Source: Maylandia zebra (lineage: Eukaryota > Chordata > Actinopteri > Cichliformes > Cichlidae). Taken from it: 64,000 nucleotides of DNA. A program made the position numbers and the translations under genes. The notes below the pieces were generated by a model. It had not been told where the DNA came from. It ran no database searches and saw nothing but the letters and a program-made list of their open reading frames with translations. Positions within the stretch are counted from its first letter, which is position 1; each line of letters opens with the position of its first letter. The stretch covers positions 5,715,556-5,779,555 of the forward strand of contig NC_135187.1 of assembly GCF_041146795.1 (NCBI RefSeq). Direction: 5' to 3'. Shown piece by piece: positions 41,889 through 55,300 of this stretch.

Positions 41889-44800
41889 TCACATTTGATT
41901 TAGTCTCTCAGCCTGCTCAGAACCATTATCAGGCACTGTAAGATCAAAAACATACAATCTGGATATTTTCAAAACTTTTCAAAGGTGTAATATGCAGTGA
42001 CTGGTGGTTTCTGTTTGCAAACGTGCCCCTGCTCCCCAGTTCAACAGAGAGACGATTAGTTATGGTCAAGCAAGCAAGAGTATAAATAACAAAGATGATC
42101 TGCACTGGCAAAAAGGTTTTGCTTTTGCATAAATCTGTGCATGTCTTAAAATGTAATCCTTTAATATCTTTAATGACACATCACATCTCACAAATTACAT
42201 ATATAATACAAGCAGGTTTTACTTACTGGGCGGAGAATATTCAGCTGAAATAAACAAAAAAACTTTTATCAGTTGTTAGAGTTTTTTCATTTCACATACA
42301 TTTTGTGTGCCTCCGTCATCTATTGATTTTTGTGTTCCTCTTTCCTGTTCAGAATGAAGAAGCCCATTTCAATTTCTATTAATTTGATTGGTTTGCTCTC
42401 ACATCACTATTATACTGTCATGGTCCTATGGCTCTAAAACTCATACTCTCATTTTAGATTTTGGCCATTTGTAACCAAACTCATGTGACAGTATGGATTC
42501 ACGAATTCAAAAAATAAAAATAAATATTTCTCCCATTTAGATTTCTCACCTTTCTTCTTTTTGTAAGCTACAGATACCACAGCTGCGATGAGGATGAGGA
42601 TGAAAACTAGAACAACCATTGCAGCACTGATGAAGATCACCATGTCAGTGGGCTTCTCTGCTGAACAAAATATTTCAACACTTGACATATGTCAATAGTA
42701 CAGAAAAAATGTGTTCAGGTATTAAAGAATGAGTTAAAAATGAAAAAGAAAGGACCTGATAGTTAATGAGTGTCTGAGTGAAACAGCAACACACCACTAC
42801 TGCTGCTCCATTACATTTACTCTGATCCCAGTTTTAGCCATGACTTATATTGCATGTTAATATTTATTACTTGTCACAGTTGGAGTAAGCCAAGTGTGAT
42901 AATTTGAAAGCTCAAGAAAACCAAATGATATTTTCAAAATCCCTGCAGGTTTCAGTCTTACCCCGGTTGGTCCTGATCACTGTTTTGTCCAGTTTGGTGA
43001 TAATGTCGCTACTAACTCCAGAGAGCTGAAACACACAGTCATACCTCTGCCACTCTTCAAGTGTAAGTGATAAAAGTTTCAGATCAACACTCATCTGGAA
43101 GGTCCCGTCATTGTTCGGGAGGATCTCGCCAGGATCAACACCTTCATGGATCTCCTCTCCATCTTTCCTCCAGAACATCAAGGCTCTGTCAGGATAGAAA
43201 CCTGTAGCGTGGCAGCTGACTGGAGAGGAGGGAGTCTTCTGGAGGAGAGACACTGAGGGAAGAACTGCAGAGAGACAGGTTTTTGAAATTTACTGTAAAT
43301 TTAAAAAATTAATACAAGAAGGCAATATGAATTCTCTTTTTTACTAGATGAGATTCTATAATTCTACCTGCTGTCTGCAGAAAGTTCCTCCCATAGTGCA
43401 CATATTTCTTTAGTAAATCAGGGCATTTAGAGGTGAAAAAGTTTTTATTGTATTCCAATCGAGTTTTTTCAGTATTCCATCTCATTTTGGTGATGACAGC
43501 CTGTGGTTTTGGAGCAATCCATGTCACTGTCTGCAGGTCAAAAGCTAGAAAGTCTTCTCCATCATAACCATACTGATTAAACCCATTAATTTCTCCAGTC
43601 TCATCATCCCATTCACAGCCATTCATTCTTTGCAAAATATGAACACCTGAAAATAGAGACAGCAACATTAATTGCAATAAACAAGTGAGAAACAAGCAGA
43701 TATCACACCTAATCAATGAAGAAACAATGCAAACACAAAATCAAAGGCTCTACACCTGCAACTGGTACAAAAATCAGTCTATCAGCGTTGAAGATTCTTA
43801 TTTTTTTCCCTCTGGCTTCTGGCTACTAGTCAACCTGTTTGCCTATTGATCCTGCTAAACTGTTTTGTTAGTTAGTTAGTTTGTTTGTAACTAATCCTCT
43901 GCACTTTATGATTCACTGTCTTCCATGTGTCAACTTCTCTCTCTCTCACATTTTCTTCATTCATCCCCAAAGTACTCCTTCCACCTTCCTAACATATTCT
44001 CTTCTCTCTTTAGTATATTTTAATTTCTATCGTTGATCATCCTAACCTGCTGCACATCATTTCCAGCTGAATCTCTCTGCCTAGCTGATAAGGACGAACT
44101 AGTCCCCAATAGTCCAGTTCCTATCGATCCTGCTTATCTGTTCCACTTGCACTTGCGCTACAATCAGCTGATTTCAGTTTGTGTTCCTGAGAAGGAAAAT
44201 AGTGGTGCAACTGTTTCTATTACAACATCTCATAGGTTCAAGGAATTTCAAACAGGACACCCTCTCACATCAGTTCTCTGACATCAGCCAGCCTTACCCT
44301 GTTCACGGTGGGGTTCCTAACGTGGGATTTGGAGACCATTAGAAAGGCTCTGCGAGATGAGCCTGATTTGAGTTCCAGTACCCCCAACCGTTGCTATGTG
44401 ACACTCTGCTGTGATCCACTAGGCTCACACCACCCAGTTTCCCTGTCACCATGGTTTGATAGAAACCTCTCACTCCTCAGACCTTACTTCTAGTGGGATA
44501 CTCTGGAGAAAGACGTCAAGGACTATGTGGCAGCTTGTTCCATCTTTGCCAGAAATAAAAGCAGCTGTATGCAATAGAGAAAGATCATGACCATGCCCTC
44601 TGTATACCTACAATAGAGCCAGTAGATCTGGACTCAGACCAGAGAGGCTTTGCTCACAACCACTAAACAAATTAAGGTGTATGCCGATTCCCACAGGACT
44701 CCCACAGAGAGTGATATTATACCCCTTTCGTCAAACTGAGTGATTTATGACCCCCCTAATTGATTTATGACCCCTAATAAATTATTCATGAGCTCCGGAA

Positions 44801-47800
44801 GTAATTAAATTATTCATGAGCTCCGGAAGTAGGAAGTAATTAAGTAATAAAAATATGATATTCATAAAAATATGATATTCATAAAAATATGATATTCATA
44901 AAAATATAATTGATTATTTAGAAAGTTTCTTATATATCAAAAAATAGCATTCTTTTATTTCTTTAAGCAATTAAATTTTTTTTTTATTTTTTTATGCTCA
45001 AAAAACGCCATCTGGTGGCGGGTCAGTGTGTGTGTGTGCGCGCGCCCGCGCGCGCCCGAGGCTGTGTGTCTGGGCGCGCGGGGGCGCGCCCGTGTCTCCG
45101 GACCGTGCTCTCTCGGGCTCCGTGCTCATGTGTTTAAAAATGTATTAAACCATATTAAAATTGTTTAGTTAAACTTGTGCTTTTGTAACGTTCAGTATGG
45201 CCACAAACACATGCTGCATGCCTTGGGGGAAAACTTTATTTCGATTTATATGCATTTGTAGATTTAGAATAAAACTCATACTCAGAAAAAACTCGCGATC
45301 CCCTAACCCTAACCCTCCTTAGAAACATAAGCAGGGAAAACTCCTTAAAAAACCCTCCGCGTTTTTTCCAAAACCCTACAATAACTTGTTAGGGTATCCC
45401 CTCTATTCCCAAAACCTTATATTCCATAACAGGGGAAATCCTGAAAAAATCCTTAGTCTTTTTTCTCAAATTCAGCGCCCCGCGGCTCCCTTCATGCTCA
45501 GCCAAACAAAGCCAAAACTCCTTTTAAAAAATTCTCCGCGATTTCTCCAAAACCCTAGAATAACTTGTTAGCTACCCCTCTATTCCCAAAAAAAAAAAGC
45601 GCTATAATCCAAAAACATTGGGAAAGCTCCTTACTCTTTTTTCTTCAAAAACTTCCCTCTTACTAGCAAGCTCTAAAATTCAACCCACACTCTAAGTTCT
45701 ACCTCGCTCTTAATCTCCGATCCACAACTTCTTGCAGAGCACAATTTTTTCCTGCTTGTTCGCTCCCCGCTCTGCTCCCGAATGCGCTGCTTACCTCGTT
45801 CGAAATTTGCGCCGGAGACCAACTCCCCCCCTTACTTCGCCCCGCTGCCAATCACATAACTATTGCACCGCTCCCTTCGCACCCCGGTTAGCCAATCCGC
45901 TCCAGGTCCGATTTTTATGATCTCCCGCTCAGGTTAAGACTACCCCCGAGCTCCCAGAAGACCCCTGCCTTCAGCCATATCAACAACTGGAACCGCTCAG
46001 ACTGCTTGCGAGTTCGCATAGGGAGCGGCCGATTTCAACAGCAACTTGCGTCTCTTTCCTTATCCGCATATCATTCGGTAAGTGTTAATCTTCCTCTCTA
46101 ACTACATTTTTGCATTTTCCTTTTTACCATTCTGTCAATCCTTTCATTTAAAAAAATAAATAAATATCACAATGGTTTGTAACAGGTACAATACACCATC
46201 CATCCATCCATTCGCCTCCACTTATCCTTTTCTCAGGCTCGCGCGGTGCGCTGGAGCCTATCCCACGTACAATACACTTTAAAATATATATAAGCTCCAC
46301 TTTTAACTCCCGTAAAAGTTTATACATTACATGTCTACATCACCTATCATGGCCTCATCGGGTATCTCATATCATCTTGTTATTGTTATGTTATGCTCCT
46401 TTGATATTTTGCTAGTTTGCGTGTTTTAAAACTCTTTTTGTTTTTCTTTATATTTTTAGACCCAGATGTGTTAACCTGATCCCTGCGAAACACCAGCTCT
46501 GCGTGGATTTTGACCGCGAGTGACCGGATGTTGTTTCCGGCCTGAGGTTGCCTGAAATGCCTTGAGGCTCGTTTGAAAGATTGCGCCCGAGACCAACTCC
46601 GCCTCCAAGGCATGCCTACCTTTAGCTGCCACCAGTGAGATATCAGAGCCGGGCTCCACATATCCAATCAGGAGCACGAGCAAGACAGCTTTTGCAGACT
46701 CTCCAGAAATATACAAGTCCTTACCAACTGCTCTGCAACCCAGTGTTTCTGGTCCCCTCACTAACATCGCTTTTTGAGATATTTTTTATGAACCACCAAA
46801 AAAGCAATTTTACCCCACAGACTGGGTCTGAGGGCAGCAGCGGGGACAAATGATTGTAATGAAGCGACGGACATTTCATGGCTGGTCTTGCATAATCGTG
46901 AGTTATTATGTCATATGGTGATAAGTACATAGTTTTGCAAGAGGCATACAAGCACTGTGGAAAAAGTAATCATAAAACTGTTTTTGTGAACACCCTACGT
47001 TATGCTTTAAAAAATGTGATACATGTAATGTGATCATCAAAGAACATGATTTTTTAAAAAAAACAAACTTTTATTCTTATGCTTTTAAAGTATGTCAGAT
47101 TATCTTAAAACACTTATTTGTATGTTATAATGTTTTTCTTACACCATGTGTAATTTTTATAGACACCTTATTCATTGTATCAATGTGTAATTATGTATCT
47201 TTGATAAATAAATAAAATATTTAATCTTGTATTTGTGTACTTTCTGGTGATTCAATAAAAAATTAGTCACATATCGCTCTGATAAACACAGATGGCTGAA
47301 AGAAATGTTTGATGGAACAAAGGAAACAAGTGTCTTGCTGCTAAACTTTTAAGTCACCGTGGTTTAAATGAGAAAGTCTGTATGTAAAACATGAAAAACT
47401 CCATATCAGTGATATCTACAAAGGTGTACTCATTTCTTTGTAATGGTACTTTACTGTTCCAATGAAACAAAAAGAAAATCTCATTTTTAAAGTACATTTT
47501 TCGGCCACCCTGACCTATTTTCAGGGGCAAGAATGTTGATGTTAGACTGTGTTTTAAATCAGGTTGTGATCTTAAACTAACTATCACAGCACTGATTTCA
47601 GTTGTAATGTCAATTAGAATCCCAATTTGGCTTTTCTCCAGTCAGTGTTATGGTGAAATTTAACTTGTTCTTTTGTGTAATTGCACATGGCCCAGCAAAG
47701 GACCCCTTAGTAAACTGTACAGCATAAGTTTTCAATTCACTTTTGTCAGAAAACTTCACAGTATGAGAAGTTACAGCACAGTTTCTCCAAACGTGTGGTT

Positions 47801-50637
47801 CTTTTTCAGCCAGCGTGCTTTTAGAGCATCTACATTAGCTCATGTAGTAAAAGTACAATCAGTAAGTGTACTTTAACATTTGAGATTCCGAGTCACTCTT
47901 GCTTAGATCATGTGAACTATATCATGAACCTTTTTTTGTATAATGCATCAAACGTGTTCAAATCAGTTTATTTTCAATTTATTTTAACTAATCTAGAGAC
48001 AAGCAACTCCTTTTTAGCTTCTGTTATGTATTTACCTCTCACACCTTAATCTAGATGTTAGTGTTCTCAGAGTTAACATGTCTCATGTTGCCATGTTGTA
48101 TTTCTAATACCCAGCCTCAGTGTTCGCCCTGTTGACCCTCAAATCCAAACACCAATGATCTAGATATTCACAAAATTCATAAGGAGATTCTTAAGGTCTT
48201 AAGTTTTGTTGTTTTTATGTTTTACAAAAAAAAACTTCACATTTTTTATATTTTTAAACGAAAGTGACATGCAAGGATATTTTTCTTTAGTGATGTTGCT
48301 TCAGCAATCTCAAATACTAATTATTCTGGGAATTTTTATGGTCAAACTATGTGATTTTCCAAATGTGTGTGTGTGGAGTAAAATGACCTTGTTCTTATGA
48401 TGTTGTCACCGTGAATCATTTAGGATTAACAACACAAATTGTATCGATAGCAGAAACAGTCTTATAACTTATAATTCTCACACGTTACCGCCAGTTCTAC
48501 AAACGCAGTCTTCTTCAGCTCTGTTTATGTAGCTTTTATGAAACTGATTTTCCATAGTACAAGTAGAATTTAATTTTTCTTTGCTCTCCAGTATAAATGC
48601 AATAATTTGCAGGCTTTTTACTGAAACTCTCACAATGCAACACTCAATGCTCAGAGCTTCATATATCAACAGCTCTGAAAATATCTTCTTTTTTAAAGTA
48701 ATGTAGGACAGGATCTCTCACTCTCTGTGTCTCAAAAAAACCCCAACTAAACTGGCAATCACCACTAAACAAATGAAAGTAGTTTATGGCTTTTTTATCA
48801 GCTGCATTTCTTTCATTTATGTATTGATCCCATTGTTTATTGGTAATGCTTTTAGGTCACTGTTTTAGCATGTCTGCCTCACACTCCATTTAAACAGTTT
48901 AACAGATAGTGGGGTCTGGTAAGGAAGTTGGGGGGAAGCAGACAACTCCACAGGAAGAGTCTTTTTGTCTTTTCTCCACTGTAAAAGATAGCAAGGCAGT
49001 GTGAAACTTTCTTTGCGGGAAAGACAAAACTGAGAGCCATGCTAGGCTCAGTGAGAGACTCTGCTCACCCTCTGCCCCAGCGATGGCAGTCCCTCACCAA
49101 GCTTGATTTCTGTTCTTTGTCTTGATTAAAGAATGTTAGCTACCGCTCATCGCTTGTCTGCAGGCTTTATTAAACGGAAAACTTCCACAACAACCTCTAA
49201 ACAGTGGTTTATGGCTTTTTGTCACCTGCAACACCATGTAACACTTGGATGTTAGATTCTTTTACCAGTCAGTGTTGTTAGCCCCTACCCCCAGGCTCCA
49301 GGTGTCTGAGCTCTAACCCTGGCTGCCAAATGTCCCCCTGAGGCCTTTGTGCCTTTTACCACCAGACTAAGTTTGTAGTCCTATCTACTAATATTATTTT
49401 ATTTTTTTATTATAGCACAAGTTTCAGTTAGGTTACTACTTTGACTTCCTCAATTTGAGCACATTTCTGACCCGATACTTTATCAAGCTTTTACTCGAGT
49501 GTTTTTGACACTAGCAGCTGTACTTCTACTTAAGTGAAAATTGCCTGCAATTTTGCCACCTCAGTTGCCACTTTTCTGGAGTTTGTACACTTTTTATATT
49601 GAAACGTTCAACGTTTTACGTGTTATCCTTGATCACAGTTCTAAACAAGTTAACTTTCTTCACTTCAAAGTAACCCAAAAAAGAAACTATATGTCCAGTT
49701 CTCTTTACTCCAAACCTGGTTTAAGGCTATGCTGTTGTTGTGATATGGCCATACAAATAATATTAAGTTTAATTAATCTTTTAAAAAAATGGCTGCTTCA
49801 TGGCTACCTGTTCAGAGAATTTGCAGACTTTTATGGAAACTGTCACAATGTAACACTCTCACTGTCAAAACAGGGTTGATCCATGTTTCTATGAACACTG
49901 ATTAATATATCAACAGCTCTGAAAATCCTTTTTTTTTTTTTTTAAGTAAAGCAGAACAGGATCTCTGTATCTCTAAAAATCCCAACAAAACTGGCAATCA
50001 CCTCTAAACAAATGGAAGTAGTTTATGGATCTTTATCACCTGCAACACCATGTAACACCTAGATGTTAGACTCTTTTACCATCACATTTGCAAGGGTTTA
50101 TGTGTTATCCTTGATCACAGTTCTAAATAAGTTAACTTTCTTGACATAAAAGTAGCCCAAAGAAGACAAATATATGTCCAGTTCTTTTTTACTCCAAACC
50201 TACTGATCGGAAAACATTATGTGATGCTGGAAGTTTTCATCCTATCCATCTGCAAAACAAGTTTACCTGTAAGCCAACACATTAGACGTAAGCAAATTTG
50301 TGAAATTCCTGAACAATGTGCTTTGTGGAGTAGCAGTAGTACTAGAACTAGTACTAGTAGTCCTAGTATTCTGCAGCAACCAGGCTTCAAGAGTGATCAC
50401 TCTTCTGGCTTTCAAATGGTGAAAACATGTCACAGTCTTAACCGCAAATCAGAAATGTTGGTAAATTTAAAAAGGAATTTAAACGTCAGCTTTGACATAG
50501 ACACAGACTTTATTAATGCCACACTCAGGAAATTCACATGTTACACATGATTTAGCTCACCTGCTAAATCCCCAGAGCAATAACCACATCAGCATCATTA
50601 GCCTGAGTGTTGATCCTCCAGGTGAGTGAGTGGAGTT

Positions 50638-50699
<62 letters not shown>

Positions 50700-52259
50700 T
50701 ATCAGAGGTGAAGCTGCTTTCTGCAAAGTCTCATCAACAACCAGGAAGAGTCTAAAAGCACTAAATATGAAACAGACCATTTACCATACCCAACACTGAG
50801 CTCCTGCACAGTCAGATGGAGTGAAACATAATGTCCCAGTGGTGTTCTGTTGGATTTAGCAGGTGAGCGTTGTTGCCAGTCAAAACCTTTTTGGAAACTC
50901 TTTACAAGAATCAATGTAATTATTTGTTTTACTTGAATCAAATGTATTGGTTTATATACCTGAAATAAAACTTTTTTTTGGAAACCCGTTACATCAAATA
51001 AAACTTTCTTGGAAAAGCATTGCAAGAATCAATCGAGTTATTTGTTTTACCCCATTCAAATCTATTGGTTTCATTACATCAAATTAAATAATTTTGGAAA
51101 CCCGTTACATCAAATAAAACTTTCTTGGAAAAACTTTACAAGAATCAATGTAATTATTTGTTTTACTTGAATCAAATGTAATGGTTTATATACCTGAAAT
51201 AAAACTTTTTGTTAGAAAAATCAAACTGTGTCTCGTGCAGGTGTATTGTGACTGCTCCATCACAATGTATAATTTGACTTGTGAGGTACACACAACAAGG
51301 CCAACAAGAAAAAGTGAATTAGAGATTCATTACAAAATACAAAAAATAAAAATAAATAGTGCACAAATTTAAAACAAGCAAAACACCTATGCAAGAGTAA
51401 CTACTAATGATTTACAAATACTTGTCATATACAACCAATACACTCAGAGAATTTTACCATATCAGTATAAAGCTCTCTGTAATTCCTGGACAGTTCGTGA
51501 AATAATTTAAAATTAAATCTGCACTTCAGTTAACTATTCTTTTTTTAACAACAGGTTTATGTCTTAGATCTACGGATACAGCTAAAACACTCTGCTTGTA
51601 TAATGCTGTATTCTCTCCCAGCTTATCCTTTTCTCACAACAGGGTGATTCCCAAAGTACGAGTCAATAAAACAATCACTCTAAAAACCAGAACAGAAAGA
51701 TAAAGTTGCAAAATAAAAGATTAAGGATTGTGTTTTTATAGCATGTAGTAAACTATCCCCTTTTTCTAACACAGAGTTTGTATGAAGTTCACTTTATCAG
51801 CTGAAAATATTAAAGCCAGAACTTACAAGATCAAAAACCTTTTACTTCATGTACAGGGTTTCCAAAATTATTTAATTTGATGTAATGAAACCAATAGATT
51901 TGAATGGGGTAAAACAAATAACTCGATTGATTCTTGCAATGCTTTTCCAAGAAAGTTTTATTTGATGTAACGGGTTTCCAAAAAAAAGTTTTATTTCAGG
52001 TATATAAACCAATACATTTGATTCAAGTAAAACAAATAATTACATTGATTCTTGTAAAGAGTTTCCAAAAAGGTTTTGACTGGCAACAACGCTCACCTGC
52101 TAAATCCAACAGAACACCACTGGGACATTATGTTTCACTCCATCTGACTGTGCAGGAGCTCAGTGTTGGGTATGGTAAATGGTCTGTTTCATATTTAGTG
52201 CTTTTAGACTCTTCCTGGTTGTTGATGAGACTTTGCAGAAAGCAGCTTCACCTCTGATA

Positions 52260-52327
<68 letters not shown>

Positions 52328-55300
52328 AACTCCACTCACTCACCTGGAGGATCAACACTCAGGCTAATGATGCTGATGTGGTTATTGCTCTGGGGATTTA
52401 GCAGGTGAGCTAAATCATGTGTAACATGTGAATTTCCTGAGTGTGGCATTAATAAAGTCTGTGTCTATGTCAAAGCTGACGTTTAAATTCCTTTTTAAAT
52501 TTACCAACATTTCTGATTTGCGGTTAAGACTGTGACATGTTTTCACCATTTGAAAGCCAGAAGAGTGATCACTCTTGAAGCCTGGTTGCTGCAGAATACT
52601 AGGACTACTAGTACTAGTTCTAGTACTACTGCTACTCCACAAAGCACATTGTTCAGGAATTTCACAAATTTGCTTACGTCTAATGTGTTGGCTTACAGGT
52701 AAACTTGTTTTGCAGATGGATAGGATGAAAACTTCCAGCATCACATAATGTTTTCCGATCAGTAGGTTTGGAGTAAAAAAGAACTGGACATATATTTGTC
52801 TTCTTTGGGCTACTTTTATGTCAAGAAAGTTAACTTATTTAGAACTGTGATCAAGGATAACACATAAACCCTTGCAAATGTGATGGTAAAAGAGTCTAAC
52901 ATCTAGGTGTTACATGGTGTTGCAGGTGATAAAGATCCATAAACTACTTCCATTTGTTTAGAGGTGATTGCCAGTTTTGTTGGGATTTTTAGAGATACAG
53001 AGATCCTGTTCTGCTTTACTTAAAAAAAAAAAAAAAGGATTTTCAGAGCTGTTGATATATTAATCAGTGTTCATAGAAACATGGATCAACCCTGTTTTGA
53101 CAGTGAGAGTGTTACATTGTGACAGTTTCCATAAAAGTCTGCAAATTCTCTGAACAGGTAGCCATGAAGCAGCCATTTTTTTAAAAGATTAATTAAACTT
53201 AATATTATTTGTATGGCCATATCACAACAACAGCATAGCCTTAAACCAGGTTTGGAGTAAAGAGAACTGGACATATAGTTTCTTTTTTGGGTTACTTTGA
53301 AGTGAAGAAAGTTAACTTGTTTAGAACTGTGATCAAGGATAACACGTAAAACGTTGAACGTTTCAATATAAAAAGTGTACAAACTCCAGAAAAGTGGCAA
53401 CTGAGGTGGCAAAATTGCAGGCAATTTTCACTTAAGTAGAAGTACAGCTGCTAGTGTCAAAAACACTCGAGTAAAAGCTTGATAAAGTATCGGGTCAGAA
53501 ATGTGCTCAAATTGAGGAAGTCAAAGTAGTAACCTAACTGAAACTTGTGCTATAATAAAAAAATAAAATAATATTAGTAGATAGGACTACAAACTTAGTC
53601 TGGTGGTAAAAGGCACAAAGGCCTCAGGGGGACATTTGGCAGCCAGGGTTAGAGCTCAGACACCTGGAGCCTGGGGGTAGGGGCTAACAACACTGACTGG
53701 TAAAAGAATCTAACATCCAAGTGTTACATGGTGTTGCAGGTGACAAAAAGCCATAAACCACTGTTTAGAGGTTGTTGTGGAAGTTTTCCGTTTAATAAAG
53801 CCTGCAGACAAGCGATGAGCGGTAGCTAACATTCTTTAATCAAGACAAAGAACAGAAATCAAGCTTGGTGAGGGACTGCCATCGCTGGGGCAGAGGGTGA
53901 GCAGAGTCTCTCACTGAGCCTAGCATGGCTCTCAGTTTTGTCTTTCCCGCAAAGAAAGTTTCACACTGCCTTGCTATCTTTTACAGTGGAGAAAAGACAA
54001 AAAGACTCTTCCTGTGGAGTTGTCTGCTTCCCCCCAACTTCCTTACCAGACCCCACTATCTGTTAAACTGTTTAAATGGAGTGTGAGGCAGACATGCTAA
54101 AACAGTGACCTAAAAGCATTACCAATAAACAATGGGATCAATACATAAATGAAAGAAATGCAGCTGATAAAAAAGCCATAAACTACTTTCATTTGTTTAG
54201 TGGTGATTGCCAGTTTAGTTGGGGTTTTTTTGAGACACAGAGAGTGAGAGATCCTGTCCTACATTACTTTAAAAAAGAAGATATTTTCAGAGCTGTTGAT
54301 ATATGAAGCTCTGAGCATTGAGTGTTGCATTGTGAGAGTTTCAGTAAAAAGCCTGCAAATTATTGCATTTATACTGGAGAGCAAAGAAAAATTAAATTCT
54401 ACTTGTACTATGGAAAATCAGTTTCATAAAAGCTACATAAACAGAGCTGAAGAAGACTGCGTTTGTAGAACTGGCGGTAACGTGTGAGAATTATAAGTTA
54501 TAAGACTGTTTCTGCTATCGATACAATTTGTGTTGTTAATCCTAAATGATTCACGGTGACAACATCATAAGAACAAGGTCATTTTACTCCACACACACAC
54601 ATTTGGAAAATCACATAGTTTGACCATAAAAATTCCCAGAATAATTAGTATTTGAGATTGCTGAAGCAACATCACTAAAGAAAAATATCCTTGCATGTCA
54701 CTTTCGTTTAAAAATATAAAAAATGTGAAGTTTTTTTTTGTAAAACATAAAAACAACAAAACTTAAGACCTTAAGAATCTCCTTATGAATTTTGTGAATA
54801 TCTAGATCATTGGTGTTTGGATTTGAGGGTCAACAGGGCGAACACTGAGGCTGGGTATTAGAAATACAACATGGCAACATGAGACATGTTAACTCTGAGA
54901 ACACTAACATCTAGATTAAGGTGTGAGAGGTAAATACATAACAGAAGCTAAAAAGGAGTTGCTTGTCTCTAGATTAGTTAAAATAAATTGAAAATAAACT
55001 GATTTGAACACGTTTGATGCATTATACAAAAAAAGGTTCATGATATAGTTCACATGATCTAAGCAAGAGTGACTCGGAATCTCAAATGTTAAAGTACACT
55101 TACTGATTGTACTTTTACTACATGAGCTAATGTAGATGCTCTAAAAGCACGCTGGCTGAAAAAGAACCACACGTTTGGAGAAACTGTGCTGTAACTTCTC
55201 ATACTGTGAAGTTTTCTGACAAAAGTGAATTGAAAACTTATGCTGTACAGTTTACTAAGGGGTCCTTTGCTGGGCCATGTGCAATTACACAAAAGAACAA

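Larger units (their letters stand above)
44706..51103 (+). repeat. Left arm of the palindrome (6,398 bp)
   Basis: Landmarks: doubled ATTCATGAGCTCCGGAAGTA (44784 and 44814), four AAATATGATATTCAT units (about 44850-44900), GC-rich segment 45008-45120, CCCTAACCCTAACCCT (45301-45316), diverged direct duplications near 49616-49725 and 50097-50205, and a TG microsatellite at 50641-50698. No protein-coding gene recognised. Confidence 0.95.

Noticed and set aside
44850-44905. CRISPR-like or regulatory repeat array
   Set aside because: Four short AT-rich tandem units with no spacers, mirrored at the other end: ordinary subterminal transposon repeats.
50598-52367. Poly His-Thr proteins near the palindrome centre
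   Set aside because: Translation of CA/TG microsatellites.
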